Shown in pieces: positions 8,588 through 17,700 of a DNA stretch of 64,000 bases. Location of the stretch: positions 1,911,501 through 1,975,500 of the forward strand of contig NZ_CALSBP010000002.1 of assembly GCF_943373825.1 (NCBI RefSeq), written 5' to 3'. The first letter of the stretch is position 1; each line of letters begins with the position of its first letter. The notes below the pieces were generated by a model. That model was not told the DNA's origin. It made no database searches and saw only the letters and a program-made list of their open reading frames with translations. The DNA comes from Aquimarina spinulae. GTDB lineage: Bacteria > Bacteroidota > Bacteroidia > Flavobacteriales > Flavobacteriaceae. The position numbers and the translations under genes were made by a program.

Positions 8588-9145
8588 TTGAGTAGCGAAA
8601 AAATTATACTAGGTATTGATCCCGGAACCACAATTATGGGGTTTGGACTTATTAAAGTTCAAAATAAAAAGATGTCTTTTCTACAATTAAATGAGCTTCA
8701 ACTTAGCAAGTATGATGATCATTATATAAAACTAAAACTTATTTTTGAACGTACTATAGAACTTATTGATACCTATCACCCCGATGAAATTGCGATAGAA
8801 GCTCCTTTTTTTGGCAAAAACGTACAATCAATGCTTAAACTAGGGAGAGCCCAGGGAGTAGCCATGGCGGCAGGTCTGAGTCGCGAAGTACCTATTACCG
8901 AGTATTCTCCAAAAAAAATCAAGATGGCAATTACTGGTAATGGTAATGCTACTAAAGAACAGGTTGCAAAAATGTTACAGAGCCTCTTACAACTCAAAAC
9001 CTTACCCAAAAACCTAGATTCTACCGATGGTCTGGCCGCAGCAGTATGTCATTTTTATAATATGGGCCGAGCCAACATCGTAGGCAAAAGCTATACAGGT
9101 TGGGCGGCTTTTGTAAAACAGAACGAAAAACGGATAAAAAAATAA
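8588..9145 (+). CDS. ruvC: Crossover junction endodeoxyribonuclease RuvC
   Basis: The 185-residue product begins SSEKIILGIDPGT, with catalytic Asp 11 in the canonical RuvC GIDPGT motif. It also has IAIEAPFFGKN (catalytic Glu near residue 70) and STDGLAAAVCHF with the C-terminal acidic residues near 146. RuvC resolves Holliday junctions with RuvAB. The start is TTG; no ATG fits upstream of the conserved first strand, so the TTG is accepted. A -7-like box TAGTTTTG lies about 20 bp upstream. Confidence 0.95.
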   Translation: MSSEKIILGIDPGTTIMGFGLIKVQNKKMSFLQLNELQLSKYDDHYIKLKLIFERTIELIDTYHPDEIAIEAPFFGKNVQSMLKLGRAQGVAMAAGLSREVPITEYSPKKIKMAITGNGNATKEQVAKMLQSLLQLKTLPKNLDSTDGLAAAVCHFYNMGRANIVGKSYTGWAAFVKQNEKRIKK

Positions 9146-9206
9146 TTATAAATTATGATTTTTGATGATTTTAAATCTATAAATCCTAATTCTAAAATCT
9201 AACAAT

Positions 9207-10343
9207 ATCAGCGGTATTTATATCCATATTCCTTTCTGTAAGCAAGCTTGCCACTATTGTGATTTTCATTTTTCGACTTCGATGAAGAAAAAAAATGAAA
9301 TGATTACTGCCCTATGTAATGAAATTAAATTACGAAAACCTGAAATTGATACCAATGAAATCATCAAAACCATATACTTTGGTGGTGGTACACCAACTGT
9401 ATTATCAATAGATGAATTACAACGTATTATAGATGTGATTTATGAATACTATCAGGTTGCTGAAAAAGCAGAAATAACAATCGAAGCAAATCCAGATGAT
9501 CTTACCGAAGAGAAAATAGAATTGTTAGCCAAAAGTAATGTAAATCGTTTGAGTATAGGTATTCAGTCTTTCTTTGAAGAAGATCTCAAAATGATGAATC
9601 GTGCTCATAATGCCAAAGAAGCGAAAAAATGTCTCTCTGTGGCGAGTCGCTACTTTGATAATATCTCGATAGATTTGATTTATGGCATCCCAAATATGTC
9701 AATAGATCGATGGAAACAAAATATACAATTAGCATTAGATTTTAAAGTACCGCATATCTCCTGCTATGCCTTAACCGTAGAACCTAACACTGCATTACCA
9801 AAATTGATCGAAAAAGGAGAAATCCCTTCGATTGATGATAATGTGGCGCAAAAACATTTTGAAATCCTCGTAGATTCCTTAGAAAAAGAAGGTTTTATAC
9901 ATTATGAATTATCTAATTTTGGTGCCCCTGGATACTTCAGTAAAAATAATACCGCTTACTGGCAAGGGAAACGTTATCTAGGTATTGGGCCTTCTGCACA
10001 TTCCTATAACGGAAAACAACGAAGCTGGAACATTAATAACAATGTAAAATATATCAAAGCGTTACAACAAAATCAATTCCCCAGAGAGGTTGAAGATTTA
10101 ACTGTTGCCGATACCTACAATGAATATATCATGACAGGATTACGTACCATTTGGGGAGTGTCTTTGCAAAAAACAGAAAAGGATTTCGGAGAAAAATACA
10201 AAGAATACCTCCTTAAACAAGCTCAAAAACATATGGATACTCATCTTTTATGTTTAAATGGCGATACATTATTGGTAACCAAAAAAGGAAAGTTTTTAAG
10301 CGATGGTATTGCAAGTGATCTTTTCTTACTAAATTTAGAGTAA
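9207..10343 (+). CDS. hemW: HemW, radical SAM heme chaperone (coproporphyrinogen III oxidase-like), noncanonical start
   Basis: The first Met in frame is at 9282, but translation upstream of it gives SGIYIHIPFCKQACHYCDFHF, which holds the CxxxCxxC cluster-binding motif that every radical SAM HemW needs. The frame is closed by TAA at 9180-9182 and contains no ATG, GTG or TTG before the motif. ATC at 9207 gives the expected short N terminus (position 1 then SGIYIHIP); ATT at 9189 is the other candidate. Downstream are FGGGTPT, the SAM-binding strands (IEANPDD, RLSIGIQS), YELSNF and the C-terminal HemW domain. HemW hands heme to respiratory enzymes; the gene is not the oxidase itself. A sequence error at the start codon is also possible. 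Confidence 0.88.
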   Translation: MSGIYIHIPFCKQACHYCDFHFSTSMKKKNEMITALCNEIKLRKPEIDTNEIIKTIYFGGGTPTVLSIDELQRIIDVIYEYYQVAEKAEITIEANPDDLTEEKIELLAKSNVNRLSIGIQSFFEEDLKMMNRAHNAKEAKKCLSVASRYFDNISIDLIYGIPNMSIDRWKQNIQLALDFKVPHISCYALTVEPNTALPKLIEKGEIPSIDDNVAQKHFEILVDSLEKEGFIHYELSNFGAPGYFSKNNTAYWQGKRYLGIGPSAHSYNGKQRSWNINNNVKYIKALQQNQFPREVEDLTVADTYNEYIMTGLRTIWGVSLQKTEKDFGEKYKEYLLKQAQKHMDTHLLCLNGDTLLVTKKGKFLSDGIASDLFLLNLE

Positions 10344-10373
10344 TTTTCTCCTTAAAAATAGTTAGAAGGACAT

Positions 10374-11120
10374 ATGATTACAACAATAGAACACAATAAT
10401 CAGTCTTACAAAATTGATCTTTCAAAACCGTTAGATATATCCATTCCTTTAAGAGCATCGCAAGAAAATGTAAACGCATGGTATATTGATGCCCCAAGAA
10501 TTGAGCCCGTAAAAGATGGAGAATGGATCGGAAAAGTATCTGAAGGAGCTTCAACCAACTTTAATAATATTTATTTCAATCCTCATGGTCATGGTACTCA
10601 TACCGAGTGCGTTGGCCATATCACTCCCGAATTCTATAACATCAATGATGCATTAAAGCACTACTTTTTTATCGCTGAAGTCATTTCTATTTTACCAGAA
10701 AAGCAAGGAGAAGATCATATAATTACCAAAGATCATATTGAAAATGCGATAACTTCTGTACAGCTCGAAGCACTCATTATAAGAACGCTTCCAAATACAA
10801 AGAATAAATGCAATAAACACTACTCTAATACGAACTGGCCTTTTCTTACAGAAGAAGCAGCTAGGTATATAAGAACGTTGAATGTAGAACATCTTCTCAT
10901 TGATTTGCCGTCGGTCGATAAAGAAAAAGATGATGGAAAATTATTAGCCCACAAGGCTTTCTGGGACTATCCCAAAGCAATCCGATATCATGCCACTATC
11001 ACAGAAATGATTTATGTAGATCCCAAAATCCCAAATGGGCAATATCTTCTTAATCTTCAAATAGCATCTTTTGTAAATGACGCCTCACCAAGTAAACCTG
11101 TTTTGTATAAAATGTTGTAA
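10374..11120 (+). CDS. Cyclase-family (kynurenine formamidase-like) metal hydrolase
   Basis: The 248-residue protein has FNPHGHGTHTECVGH, the HxGTHxD/E metal-binding signature of the cyclase/formamidase family, and a C-terminal GQYLLNLQIASFVNDASPSKPVLY. Family members hydrolyse amides or act on polyketides. The tryptophan pathway role (kynB) is not supported by neighbours, so the substrate stays open. It starts 30 bp after hemW and is followed after 2 bp by a DUF4260 gene, suggesting co-transcription. Confidence 0.85.
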   Translation: MITTIEHNNQSYKIDLSKPLDISIPLRASQENVNAWYIDAPRIEPVKDGEWIGKVSEGASTNFNNIYFNPHGHGTHTECVGHITPEFYNINDALKHYFFIAEVISILPEKQGEDHIITKDHIENAITSVQLEALIIRTLPNTKNKCNKHYSNTNWPFLTEEAARYIRTLNVEHLLIDLPSVDKEKDDGKLLAHKAFWDYPKAIRYHATITEMIYVDPKIPNGQYLLNLQIASFVNDASPSKPVLYKML

Positions 11121-11122
11121 AA

Positions 11123-11479
11123 ATGAAAACAACACTACAACTTGAAGAAATTGCAATGCTCGGATTAGGAGTATATTTATTTGGTTTATTACCCTACTCC
11201 TGGTGGTTATTTTTAGCTTTATTCCTTATACCAGACATTGGAATGTTAGGATACATTATAAATAATAAGGTTGGAGCATTCACTTATAATATATTTCATC
11301 ATAAAGGGATTGCAATTTTGATATATCTTATAGGAATATACTTCTTTAACGAATTAATACAGCTTTCAGGAATTATTCTTTTTTCGCACGCTGCTTTCGA
11401 CAGGATTCTGGGATATGGTCTAAAATATGAAAAAGGGTTCAAATTCACACATCTGGGTGAAATAGGTAAAAAAGATTAG
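11123..11479 (+). CDS. DUF4260 family membrane protein
   Basis: The 118-residue protein has three or four hydrophobic helices, the internal IPDIGMLGYI segment, YNIFHHKGIAI, and a C-terminal FDRILGYGLKYEKGFKFTHLGEIG, which together are diagnostic for DUF4260. Function is unknown. It lies 2 bp after the cyclase-family gene. Confidence 0.88.
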   Translation: MKTTLQLEEIAMLGLGVYLFGLLPYSWWLFLALFLIPDIGMLGYIINNKVGAFTYNIFHHKGIAILIYLIGIYFFNELIQLSGIILFSHAAFDRILGYGLKYEKGFKFTHLGEIGKKD

Positions 11480-11568
11480 ATTAGCGTTTTTAACTAAAAT
11501 ATAACAACTTCTACAGACAACTTTTTTGATAACATTTCATCTAGGTAATAGATCAAAGTTCAAAAATC

Positions 11569-11943
11569 ATGAAAACAATATCATTTCCTTACTTACTAAA
11601 ATTTTTTAGTATTCTTTTTTTATGTACTACTTTTTCATTCTCCTGTTCTGGTGATGATGCCAAAAAAACAGATTCTAATACCGGTTTGGCAAAACTTAAA
11701 ATAACGACTAAGCAATGCAAAGAACCCTGGTTGCATGCAGAAGGAAATACATTAGAAAATAAAGTTTACAACTACCTAAAAGACCTAAATATCGAGCTTA
11801 AAGATTTCGAAAATATTACTCCAAAAGATATAGCAATGTGCGAAGCCTGTGAGGTTTGTTCTGGTCCTACAATTACTATAAAAGTAGGCAAAAATCATGT
11901 CGATCGTTTGATTAAAGAAGGGTTTTCTCTAATGGCTAATTAA
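11569..11943 (+). CDS. Small lipoprotein of unknown function
   Basis: The 124-residue product has a lipoprotein signal ending FSFSCSGDD (lipid-modified Cys near 26). The mature part contains KITTKQCKEPW and MCEACEVCSGPTITIKV, a cysteine-rich stretch that could bind metal or form disulfides. I do not recognise the family. The gene is flanked by short gaps on the same strand. Confidence 0.7.
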   Translation: MKTISFPYLLKFFSILFLCTTFSFSCSGDDAKKTDSNTGLAKLKITTKQCKEPWLHAEGNTLENKVYNYLKDLNIELKDFENITPKDIAMCEACEVCSGPTITIKVGKNHVDRLIKEGFSLMAN

Positions 11944-11991
11944 TATAAACACCTTTATTTTCTTAAACGATATTCTTCATATCTTTACGCC

Positions 11992-12609
11992 ATGGAGTTA
12001 TTGTTTATTGGACTTTTGGGAGGTGCTGTTGTAGCATATTTTATTTTTGCAAGATTTAGTGCTGCAAAAAATAAATCATCTGTACGAACACAATCTGTCG
12101 TACTTAAAGAAAAAATTAAAAGCGTTTGCAAACTAGTTACTGTCGAAGGTGATTTTGCTGAAATCTACCATTATGAAAGCGTAAAAGAAAAATTTTTTAA
12201 ATTACTATCGGGAACAAAAAAAGCATTAATTATTATTGAAGCCAAAGCATATGTAGGATTTGATTTATCCCAGATAGCACTAGAGAGTGATACCAAAAAT
12301 AAACGAATTATCCTTACTCATTTTCCGCAACCAAAACTCTTAACTATAGAAACTGATTTTAAGTACTATGACAAAAAAGAAGGTTGGTTAAACCCCTTTA
12401 CCTCTGCCGATCTTACAGATCTTAATAAAGAGGCTAAACAATTTATAAAAGATAAAATCCCTCAAAGTGGACTTATGGAATCTGCAAAAAAGGAAGCCCT
12501 GACAGCTATTTCGCTTATGGAAACTCTTGCAGAATCTATTGGATGGACATTAGATTACTCTGCTTTAAAAATCAACGACAATAATCAAGACGCAAAACAG
12601 TTAGAATAA
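11992..12609 (+). CDS. DUF4230 domain protein, membrane-anchored
   Basis: One N-terminal transmembrane helix (LLFIGLLGGAVVAYFIFARF) is followed by the DUF4230 domain (VEGDFAEIYHYES, KKALIIIEAKAYVGFDLSQI, ILTHFPQPKLLTIE, WLNPF). The length of 205 residues is usual. Function is unknown. It begins a three-gene run with GNAT (7 bp gap) and MmcQ/YjbR (10 bp gap) genes. Confidence 0.88.
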   Translation: MELLFIGLLGGAVVAYFIFARFSAAKNKSSVRTQSVVLKEKIKSVCKLVTVEGDFAEIYHYESVKEKFFKLLSGTKKALIIIEAKAYVGFDLSQIALESDTKNKRIILTHFPQPKLLTIETDFKYYDKKEGWLNPFTSADLTDLNKEAKQFIKDKIPQSGLMESAKKEALTAISLMETLAESIGWTLDYSALKINDNNQDAKQLE

Positions 12610-12615
12610 AGAACA

Positions 12616-13020
12616 ATGAGTATAATTATTTCTACAGATAAAGAGAAATTAGATATCAATTTTATCCATGAGTTTTTAACTCGCTCGTATTGGGCAACAG
12701 GAAGAACTAAAGAACAAGTAAAAACCACTATCGAACATTCGATGTGTTTTGGGATATATCTCGATCAAAAACAAATCGGCTTTACAAGGGTGTTAACCGA
12801 TTATGTAGTATATGCATACTTAATGGATGTATTTATCATAGAACAGCAACAAGGAAATGGATATGCTAAGCAATTAATGCAAGTAATTATGGATCATCCC
12901 GAACTACAAGTCATTCGAAGATGGATGCTACTTACAAAAGATGCTCATAAACTATATCAACAATTTGGGTTTGATAATATAGATAACCCTTCGTGGGTGA
13001 TGGGAAAATTAAATATATAA
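12616..13020 (+). CDS. GNAT-family N-acetyltransferase
   Basis: The 134-residue protein shows the GNAT core: acceptor strand YLMDVFIIEQQQGNGYAKQLM with the QxxGxG/A-type CoA loop (motif A) and a C-terminal YQQFGFDN. The N-terminal FIHEFLTRSYWATGR places it with small acetyltransferases of unknown substrate common in Bacteroidota. Probably co-transcribed with its DUF4230 and YjbR-like neighbours. Confidence 0.9.
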   Translation: MSIIISTDKEKLDINFIHEFLTRSYWATGRTKEQVKTTIEHSMCFGIYLDQKQIGFTRVLTDYVVYAYLMDVFIIEQQQGNGYAKQLMQVIMDHPELQVIRRWMLLTKDAHKLYQQFGFDNIDNPSWVMGKLNI

Positions 13021-13029
13021 ACTTTAAAA

Positions 13030-13386
13030 ATGAACATCGAAGCATTTAGAGAATATTGTTTATCAAAAAAAGGAGTTACAGAAGAATTCCCTTTTGATGA
13101 AAGCACCTTGGTTTTTAAAGTAATGGGTAAAATGTTTGCTTTAACAGGGTTAAATCGAATGCCTTTTAGTGTAAACTTAAAATGTGATCCTGATCGTGCT
13201 ATCGAACTTCGCGAATATCACCCAGAAATAACTCCAGGATACCATATGAGTAAAAAACATTGGAATACTGTTAACTTTTCTGGTAGTTTACCTACTAATA
13301 TGATACTCGAATTAATCAATCACTCTTATGACCTAGTAGTAAGTGGTTTGACCAAAAAGGTAAAACAAGAATTAGAAAATCTTTAA
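13030..13386 (+). CDS. MmcQ/YjbR family protein
   Basis: The 118-residue protein matches the YjbR/CyaY-like fold: EYCLSKKGVTEEFPFDESTLVFKVMGKMFAL at the N terminus and PGYHMSKKHWNTV in the centre. The family is often called DNA-binding, based on a structural genomics member, but the physiological role is not known. It ends the run begun by the DUF4230 gene. Confidence 0.9.
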   Translation: MNIEAFREYCLSKKGVTEEFPFDESTLVFKVMGKMFALTGLNRMPFSVNLKCDPDRAIELREYHPEITPGYHMSKKHWNTVNFSGSLPTNMILELINHSYDLVVSGLTKKVKQELENL

Positions 13387-13500
13387 TAGTAAAAAAATAG
13401 TAGAATCATTGATAATCATCTCTAGGGATAATAAGGGAGTTTTATACCCCCAACCCTTTTTATAGAGAGGTATTCAATACTCTTATTTGATAAGTACAAA

Positions 13501-15270
13501 ATGAACGACCCACAACAATTTTATAAAGAGCAAATTTCTCTTCATACTGTATCGCTAAAAAAAATAAAAAAACAACTCACCATCTCTAGTACCATACGTC
13601 TGTTTGTTTTTTTGGCAATAGTAGCCGGCATATATTTTGGGTACCCTAATACCCAGATTATCATTGGTAGTATTGTTATAGGGACTGCTGCTTTTATATT
13701 TTTAGTAAACCGACATACTGATCTCTCGTATTCTAAAAATAAACTGCAAAAACTAATTGATATCAATACACTGGAGCTTGACGTTTTTAAAGGAGACGTA
13801 ACCAACCTTACTCCAGGAAAAGAGTATATCGATGCTACACATCCTTATAGTCATGATATCGATCTGTTTGGAGAGCAATCTTTTTTTCAATATGCCAACC
13901 GTACAACTACTCTGGCTGGAAAAAATAAACTAGCAACCATACTTAGCGCCAATGCTATAGATCATATTGAGAAAAAACAAGAGGCTATAAAAAATGTCTC
14001 AGAACTCCCCGAATGGAGACAAGAATTTAGTGCCATTGCATCACTGGTTAATGTAAGTGTTTCTGTTTCTTTAATACAAAAGTGGTTGCAAAATTACAGC
14101 GCTTTTGTTCCCAAAATTATGCGTATACTTCCTGCAATAGTCTCTGGTATTTCGTTGATATTATTAACATTACTATTTCTGGATATAATCACTTTTACTA
14201 TGTTTTTGGTTTGGTTTTTTATTGGCTTGGGGATAACCGGGACACAGCTTAAAAAAATCAACAAGCTATATAGCAATGCCAATAAAGTAAAAGATACCTT
14301 TGAACAGTATTATAAGCTCGTAGATAAAATTGAACATGCAAATTTTGAGGCTGTCTTATTACAAGAAAAGCAACAATTGGTAATTAGCGAACGAGAAAAA
14401 GCTTCGCAAACCCTAAAACAGTTTGCCAGTATTCTAAATGCCTTTGATCAACGTAATAATATGATGTTCGGGGTTCTTGCCAACGGATTACTATTATGGG
14501 ATATTCTACAGAGTTATCGTATCGAACAATGGATCGCCAAAAATCATAATAAAGTAGCACAATGGTTCGAGGTTATTGCCTTTTTTGATGCTTATAATTC
14601 TCTTGGAAACTTTACTTTTAATCACCCCGACTATATATATCCAAAGATAACATCAAACAATAGTATACTCAAAGCCAAAGAGCTGGGTCACCCTATGCTT
14701 AATACTCATAAAAGAATAGATAATGACATTACGGTAGACAAAGAGCAGTTTTTAATCATCACAGGAGCTAATATGGCTGGGAAAAGTACGTTTTTGCGTA
14801 CCGTTGCTTTACAAATTGTGATGTCGAACATAGGATTGCCCATTTGTGCAAAATCATGCGAATATCGTCCTATCAAATTGATTAGTAGCATGAGAACATC
14901 AGACTCATTAAGTGATGATGCCTCTTATTTCTTTTCAGAATTAACACAACTTAAAAAAATTGTAAATGCCCTGGAAAAAGATGAGTACTTTATCATCCTC
15001 GATGAAATCCTAAAAGGTACCAATAGTAAAGACAAAGCAGCAGGATCCCGTAAATTTGTAGAAAAACTGGTTAAGGCAAAAGCAACAGGTATTATAGCAA
15101 CCCATGATCTAAGTCTTTGTGAAATTGCATCAGAATTACGTCAAGTAGAAAACCGTTTTTTTGATGCTCAAATTGTAAATGACGAGTTATTCTTTGATTA
15201 TAAATTTAAAGATGGAGTTTGCCAGAACATGAATGCTTCATTCTTATTAAAGAAAATGGGGATTGTGTGA
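13501..15270 (+). CDS. Membrane-anchored MutS-like ATPase
   Basis: The 589-residue protein lacks the MutS mismatch-recognition domain. It has two transmembrane helices at about 30-75, two more around 205-250, then the MutS lever/clamp region and a C-terminal ABC ATPase: Walker A GANMAGKSTFLRT (about residue 425), Q/ST-loop signature MRTSDSLSDDASYF, Walker B YFIILDEILKGTNS and the THD switch. Such MutS-related membrane proteins are widespread in Bacteroidota; a role in mismatch repair is not implied. The start at 13501 gives a hydrophilic N terminus before the first helix. Confidence 0.88.
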   Translation: MNDPQQFYKEQISLHTVSLKKIKKQLTISSTIRLFVFLAIVAGIYFGYPNTQIIIGSIVIGTAAFIFLVNRHTDLSYSKNKLQKLIDINTLELDVFKGDVTNLTPGKEYIDATHPYSHDIDLFGEQSFFQYANRTTTLAGKNKLATILSANAIDHIEKKQEAIKNVSELPEWRQEFSAIASLVNVSVSVSLIQKWLQNYSAFVPKIMRILPAIVSGISLILLTLLFLDIITFTMFLVWFFIGLGITGTQLKKINKLYSNANKVKDTFEQYYKLVDKIEHANFEAVLLQEKQQLVISEREKASQTLKQFASILNAFDQRNNMMFGVLANGLLLWDILQSYRIEQWIAKNHNKVAQWFEVIAFFDAYNSLGNFTFNHPDYIYPKITSNNSILKAKELGHPMLNTHKRIDNDITVDKEQFLIITGANMAGKSTFLRTVALQIVMSNIGLPICAKSCEYRPIKLISSMRTSDSLSDDASYFFSELTQLKKIVNALEKDEYFIILDEILKGTNSKDKAAGSRKFVEKLVKAKATGIIATHDLSLCEIASELRQVENRFFDAQIVNDELFFDYKFKDGVCQNMNASFLLKKMGIV

Positions 15271-15398
15271 TAAAAAAGTATCGCGTATTATAAAAGTACT
15301 TTATTTTTAATCCCATCTACAACCAAATCAATTCGTATAAGAAATGAGGCTAAAAATACTGGATCGTTTTTACCTAATTTAAGAACCAGGAAACAGGG

Positions 15399-15911
15399 TT
15401 AGGATATCTTATCTTCTGATTCTAATGATAATAACAATTTTTTGAGCAACTTCGAAAGTGTCGCATGTTCGGTTTTATTAAAAACTTTTACAGTTGATTT
15501 TGCTTCACTAAATCTTATTTTTATAGCTTCATCTATAATTTTCATTCCTTTTTTTGTTAATCCGGCCAATTTTATTCGACCATCTTTTATATCCGGAGCC
15601 CTATAAATTAATTCTAATTTTGTTAATCTATCTAATAATGCCGTCATAGCACCAGAAGTTATTAAAACTGATTTCATTAATTGTTTTGGAGGCAATGCAT
15701 AAGGTTTTCCAGAACGTCTTATCGTGGCTAAAACATCTAAATCGGTATAATGAATACCACTATCTAACAATGCATGGCTTGCACTTTTTTCAAGAATTTT
15801 GCCCAGTTTTATAATACGTCCTATTACCTGCATTGCCTCTACATCTAGTTCTGGCCTCTCTTGCTTCCACTCAGCTACTAGGATATCTATAATGTCATTA
15901 TTTTCTATCAT
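15399..15911 (-). CDS. MarR-family transcriptional regulator
   Basis: The 170-residue protein carries a MarR winged helix (IHYTDLDVLATIRRSGKPYALPPKQLMKSVLITSGAMTALLDRLTKLELIYR, wing DGRIKLAGLTKKG). It is divergent from a Rid-family gene and a PLP dehydratase, and the 134-bp gap between them holds two TATCTTTA/TAAAGATA dyads around a promoter. It probably represses the Rid-dehydratase unit and itself. The ligand may be an amino acid or imine, but that is inference from context. Confidence 0.9.
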   Translation of the reverse strand: MIENNDIIDILVAEWKQERPELDVEAMQVIGRIIKLGKILEKSASHALLDSGIHYTDLDVLATIRRSGKPYALPPKQLMKSVLITSGAMTALLDRLTKLELIYRAPDIKDGRIKLAGLTKKGMKIIDEAIKIRFSEAKSTVKVFNKTEHATLSKLLKKLLLSLESEDKIS

Positions 15912-15953
15912 ACCAAATTGTAAATAATCTTTAAAGCAAAATTACAAAACAAA

Positions 15954-16012
15954 TATCTTTATGTAAAGATAAATTATGTGTATATTTGCATTTTATCTTC
16001 ATATAAAGATAA
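15954..16012 (+). promoter_or_regulatory. Two MarR-type dyads flanking a promoter
   Basis: A perfect dyad TATCTTTA-TG-TAAAGATA spans 15954-15971, and a second, imperfect one (TTATCTT...AAGATAA) spans 15993-16012. Between them is the -7 box TATATTTG (15981-15988) directed at the Rid gene. On the minus strand TAATTTTG (15937-15944) could be the -7 box of the MarR gene. Confidence 0.7.
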
Positions 16013-16045
16013 TTATATTAGAGAGCTAGAAAAAATAACCTCATC

Positions 16046-16418
16046 ATGCAAATTGTAAATCACCCTAATATACCTGCTAGTAATGGTCATTATTCCCAAT
16101 GCGTAGAACATAATGGTATTTTGTATTTATCGGGGCAACTTCCTATAAATCCATTAACCAGAGATATTCCAGAAACAATAGAAGAACAAACAGATGTAGC
16201 ATTAAAAAATGTAGAAACTATACTAATAGAAGCTGGAAGTTCTAGAAAGATGGTGTTACAAGCACGCATTTACATCTCTAGTATTAAGTTATGGGCAAAA
16301 GTAAACGATATATAGTATATTTTTTGAACATCACAAACCTGCTAGAACTATTATTCCCACACATGAATTACATTTTGGGTGTCTTATAGAAATTGAAGTA
16401 ACCGCAATTAAATACTAA
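16046..16418 (+). pseudogene. Rid (YjgF/YER057c/UK114) family gene, frameshifted
   Basis: The first 89 codons encode a good Rid protein (GHYSQCVEHNGILYLSGQLPI ... KNVETILIEAGSS ... VLQARIYISSIKLWAKVNDI) and then stop at 16313. Adding a TA to the TA-run at about 16308-16313 restores the standard C terminus (YSIFFEHHKPART, IIPTHELHFGCLIEIEVTAIKY, stop 16416-16418) including the conserved Arg. Rid proteins hydrolyse reactive enamines and imines released by PLP dehydratases, and a dehydratase follows 4 bp later. Either a real 2-bp deletion, slippage in the TA repeat, or a sequence error. Confidence 0.85.
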
Positions 16419-16422
16419 ACTT

Positions 16423-17364
16423 ATGCAAAAAGAAAACCTGATTCAAACCCACCAAAGAATTGAGCCATATATCCATAAAACACCTGTGTTTAGCTCTCAA
16501 TTAATTGATGAAATAGCAGGAGCAACTCTTTATTTTAAATGTGAAAACTTTCAAAAAACAGGAGCGTTTAAAATGAGAGGAGCTACAAATGCAATTATGC
16601 AACTTACCGAGGAACAGAAACAAAAAGGTGTCGTTACGCATTCTTCTGGGAATTTTGCACAGGCACTTTCTCTTGCCGCTCAAAAATTAGGTATCAAAGC
16701 ATTTATAGTAATGCCCTCTAACGCTCCTCAAGTTAAAAAAGATGCGGTTAAAGGCTATCAAGGAAATATCATCGAATGCGAACCTACACTAGTAGCACGA
16801 GAAAATACAGCTAAAGAAATCTCACAAAAAGAAGGAGCCACTTTTGTGCACCCCTATAACGATATTAACGTTATCCTGGGACAAGGAACAGCTTGTAAAG
16901 AACTATTAGAAAAACAACCTGATTTAGATTATGTATTTACACCAGTTGGTGGCGGAGGCTTAATTGCAGGAACAGCTTTATCTGCTCTTCATTTTGGAAA
17001 TGATTGTACTGTAATCGGAGGAGAACCTTTTGAAGTTGATGATGCATATCGATCTTTACAAAGCGGAGTTATCGAGTCTAATTTGACCACAAATACTATT
17101 GCAGATGGGCTTAGAGTACAATTAGGAGATAAAAATTTTCCTATAATCCAGCAATATGTAAAAAAGATAACGCGAGTTACAGAAGAAGAAATTGTAGAGG
17201 CCATGAGACTAATTTGGGAACGCTTAAAAATTGTTTCAGAACCATCTTCTGCTGTAGCCTTGGCTGCCATGCTAAAAGAGAAAAATAGTTTTAAAAATAA
17301 GAAAATAGGTATTATTATTTCAGGAGGAAATGTAGATTTAAACCAACTACCTTTTAGCCTTTAA
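16423..17364 (+). CDS. PLP-dependent threonine/serine dehydratase (or serine racemase-like)
   Basis: The 313-residue fold-type II enzyme has the PLP lysine in QKTGAFKMRGA (Lys 50), substrate loop SSGNFAQAL, the phosphate-binding glycine loop VGGGGLIAG and C-terminal IIISGGNVDL. It lacks the ACT-like regulatory domain, so it is the catabolic/racemase-type. The adjoining Rid gene fits, because the enamine product would need Rid. Threonine, serine or 3-hydroxyaspartate could be substrates; the sequence alone does not decide. Confidence 0.9.
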   Translation: MQKENLIQTHQRIEPYIHKTPVFSSQLIDEIAGATLYFKCENFQKTGAFKMRGATNAIMQLTEEQKQKGVVTHSSGNFAQALSLAAQKLGIKAFIVMPSNAPQVKKDAVKGYQGNIIECEPTLVARENTAKEISQKEGATFVHPYNDINVILGQGTACKELLEKQPDLDYVFTPVGGGGLIAGTALSALHFGNDCTVIGGEPFEVDDAYRSLQSGVIESNLTTNTIADGLRVQLGDKNFPIIQQYVKKITRVTEEEIVEAMRLIWERLKIVSEPSSAVALAAMLKEKNSFKNKKIGIIISGGNVDLNQLPFSL

Positions 17365-17432
17365 CTAATAAGACAAGAAAATTTTCTATCATTTTTAGTA
17401 AAGTAATTAGCAAACTTAATATTGAAAACAAA

Positions 17433-17700
17433 ATGGCTAAGCATTTTTTTGAACATATCAACAAGTTTGTCAAAGTCGGCTAAAAAGACTTTCAAAGAAT
17501 ACTAACCTTCTTTGATTTGCGTAGCGTAAACAAAAAAGAAATTATTGTTAAGATAGGAGATACATGTAATTTCAATCATTTTGTAGTAGACGGTGCCTTC
17601 AAATGTTTTATATCAATGATAAAGGAACAGAACGAACTATTCAATTTGCCATTGAGAATTGGCGGATGACAGACTTTTTGGCCTATCACAACCAAAACAT
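17433..17700 (+). pseudogene. Crp/Fnr-family regulator remnant
   Basis: Translation from ATG 17433 gives the start of a cyclic-nucleotide-type sensor (AKHFFEHINKFVKVG, stop, KDFQRILTFFDLRSVNKKEI, then NFNHFVVDGAFK). After a frame change it continues as FYINDKGTERTIQFAIENW and RMTDFLAYHNQ. One in-frame stop and one frameshift are needed, and the effector helix and HTH domain are absent. This is a clear decayed gene. Confidence 0.85.

Noticed and set aside
10374..11120. Assignment as kynurenine formamidase (kynB)
   Set aside because: The HxGTHxE motif supports the cyclase family only; no tryptophan pathway genes are nearby.
13501..15270. Assignment as the mismatch repair protein MutS
   Set aside because: The mismatch-recognition domain is missing and there are transmembrane helices; only the MutS-type ATPase core is shared.
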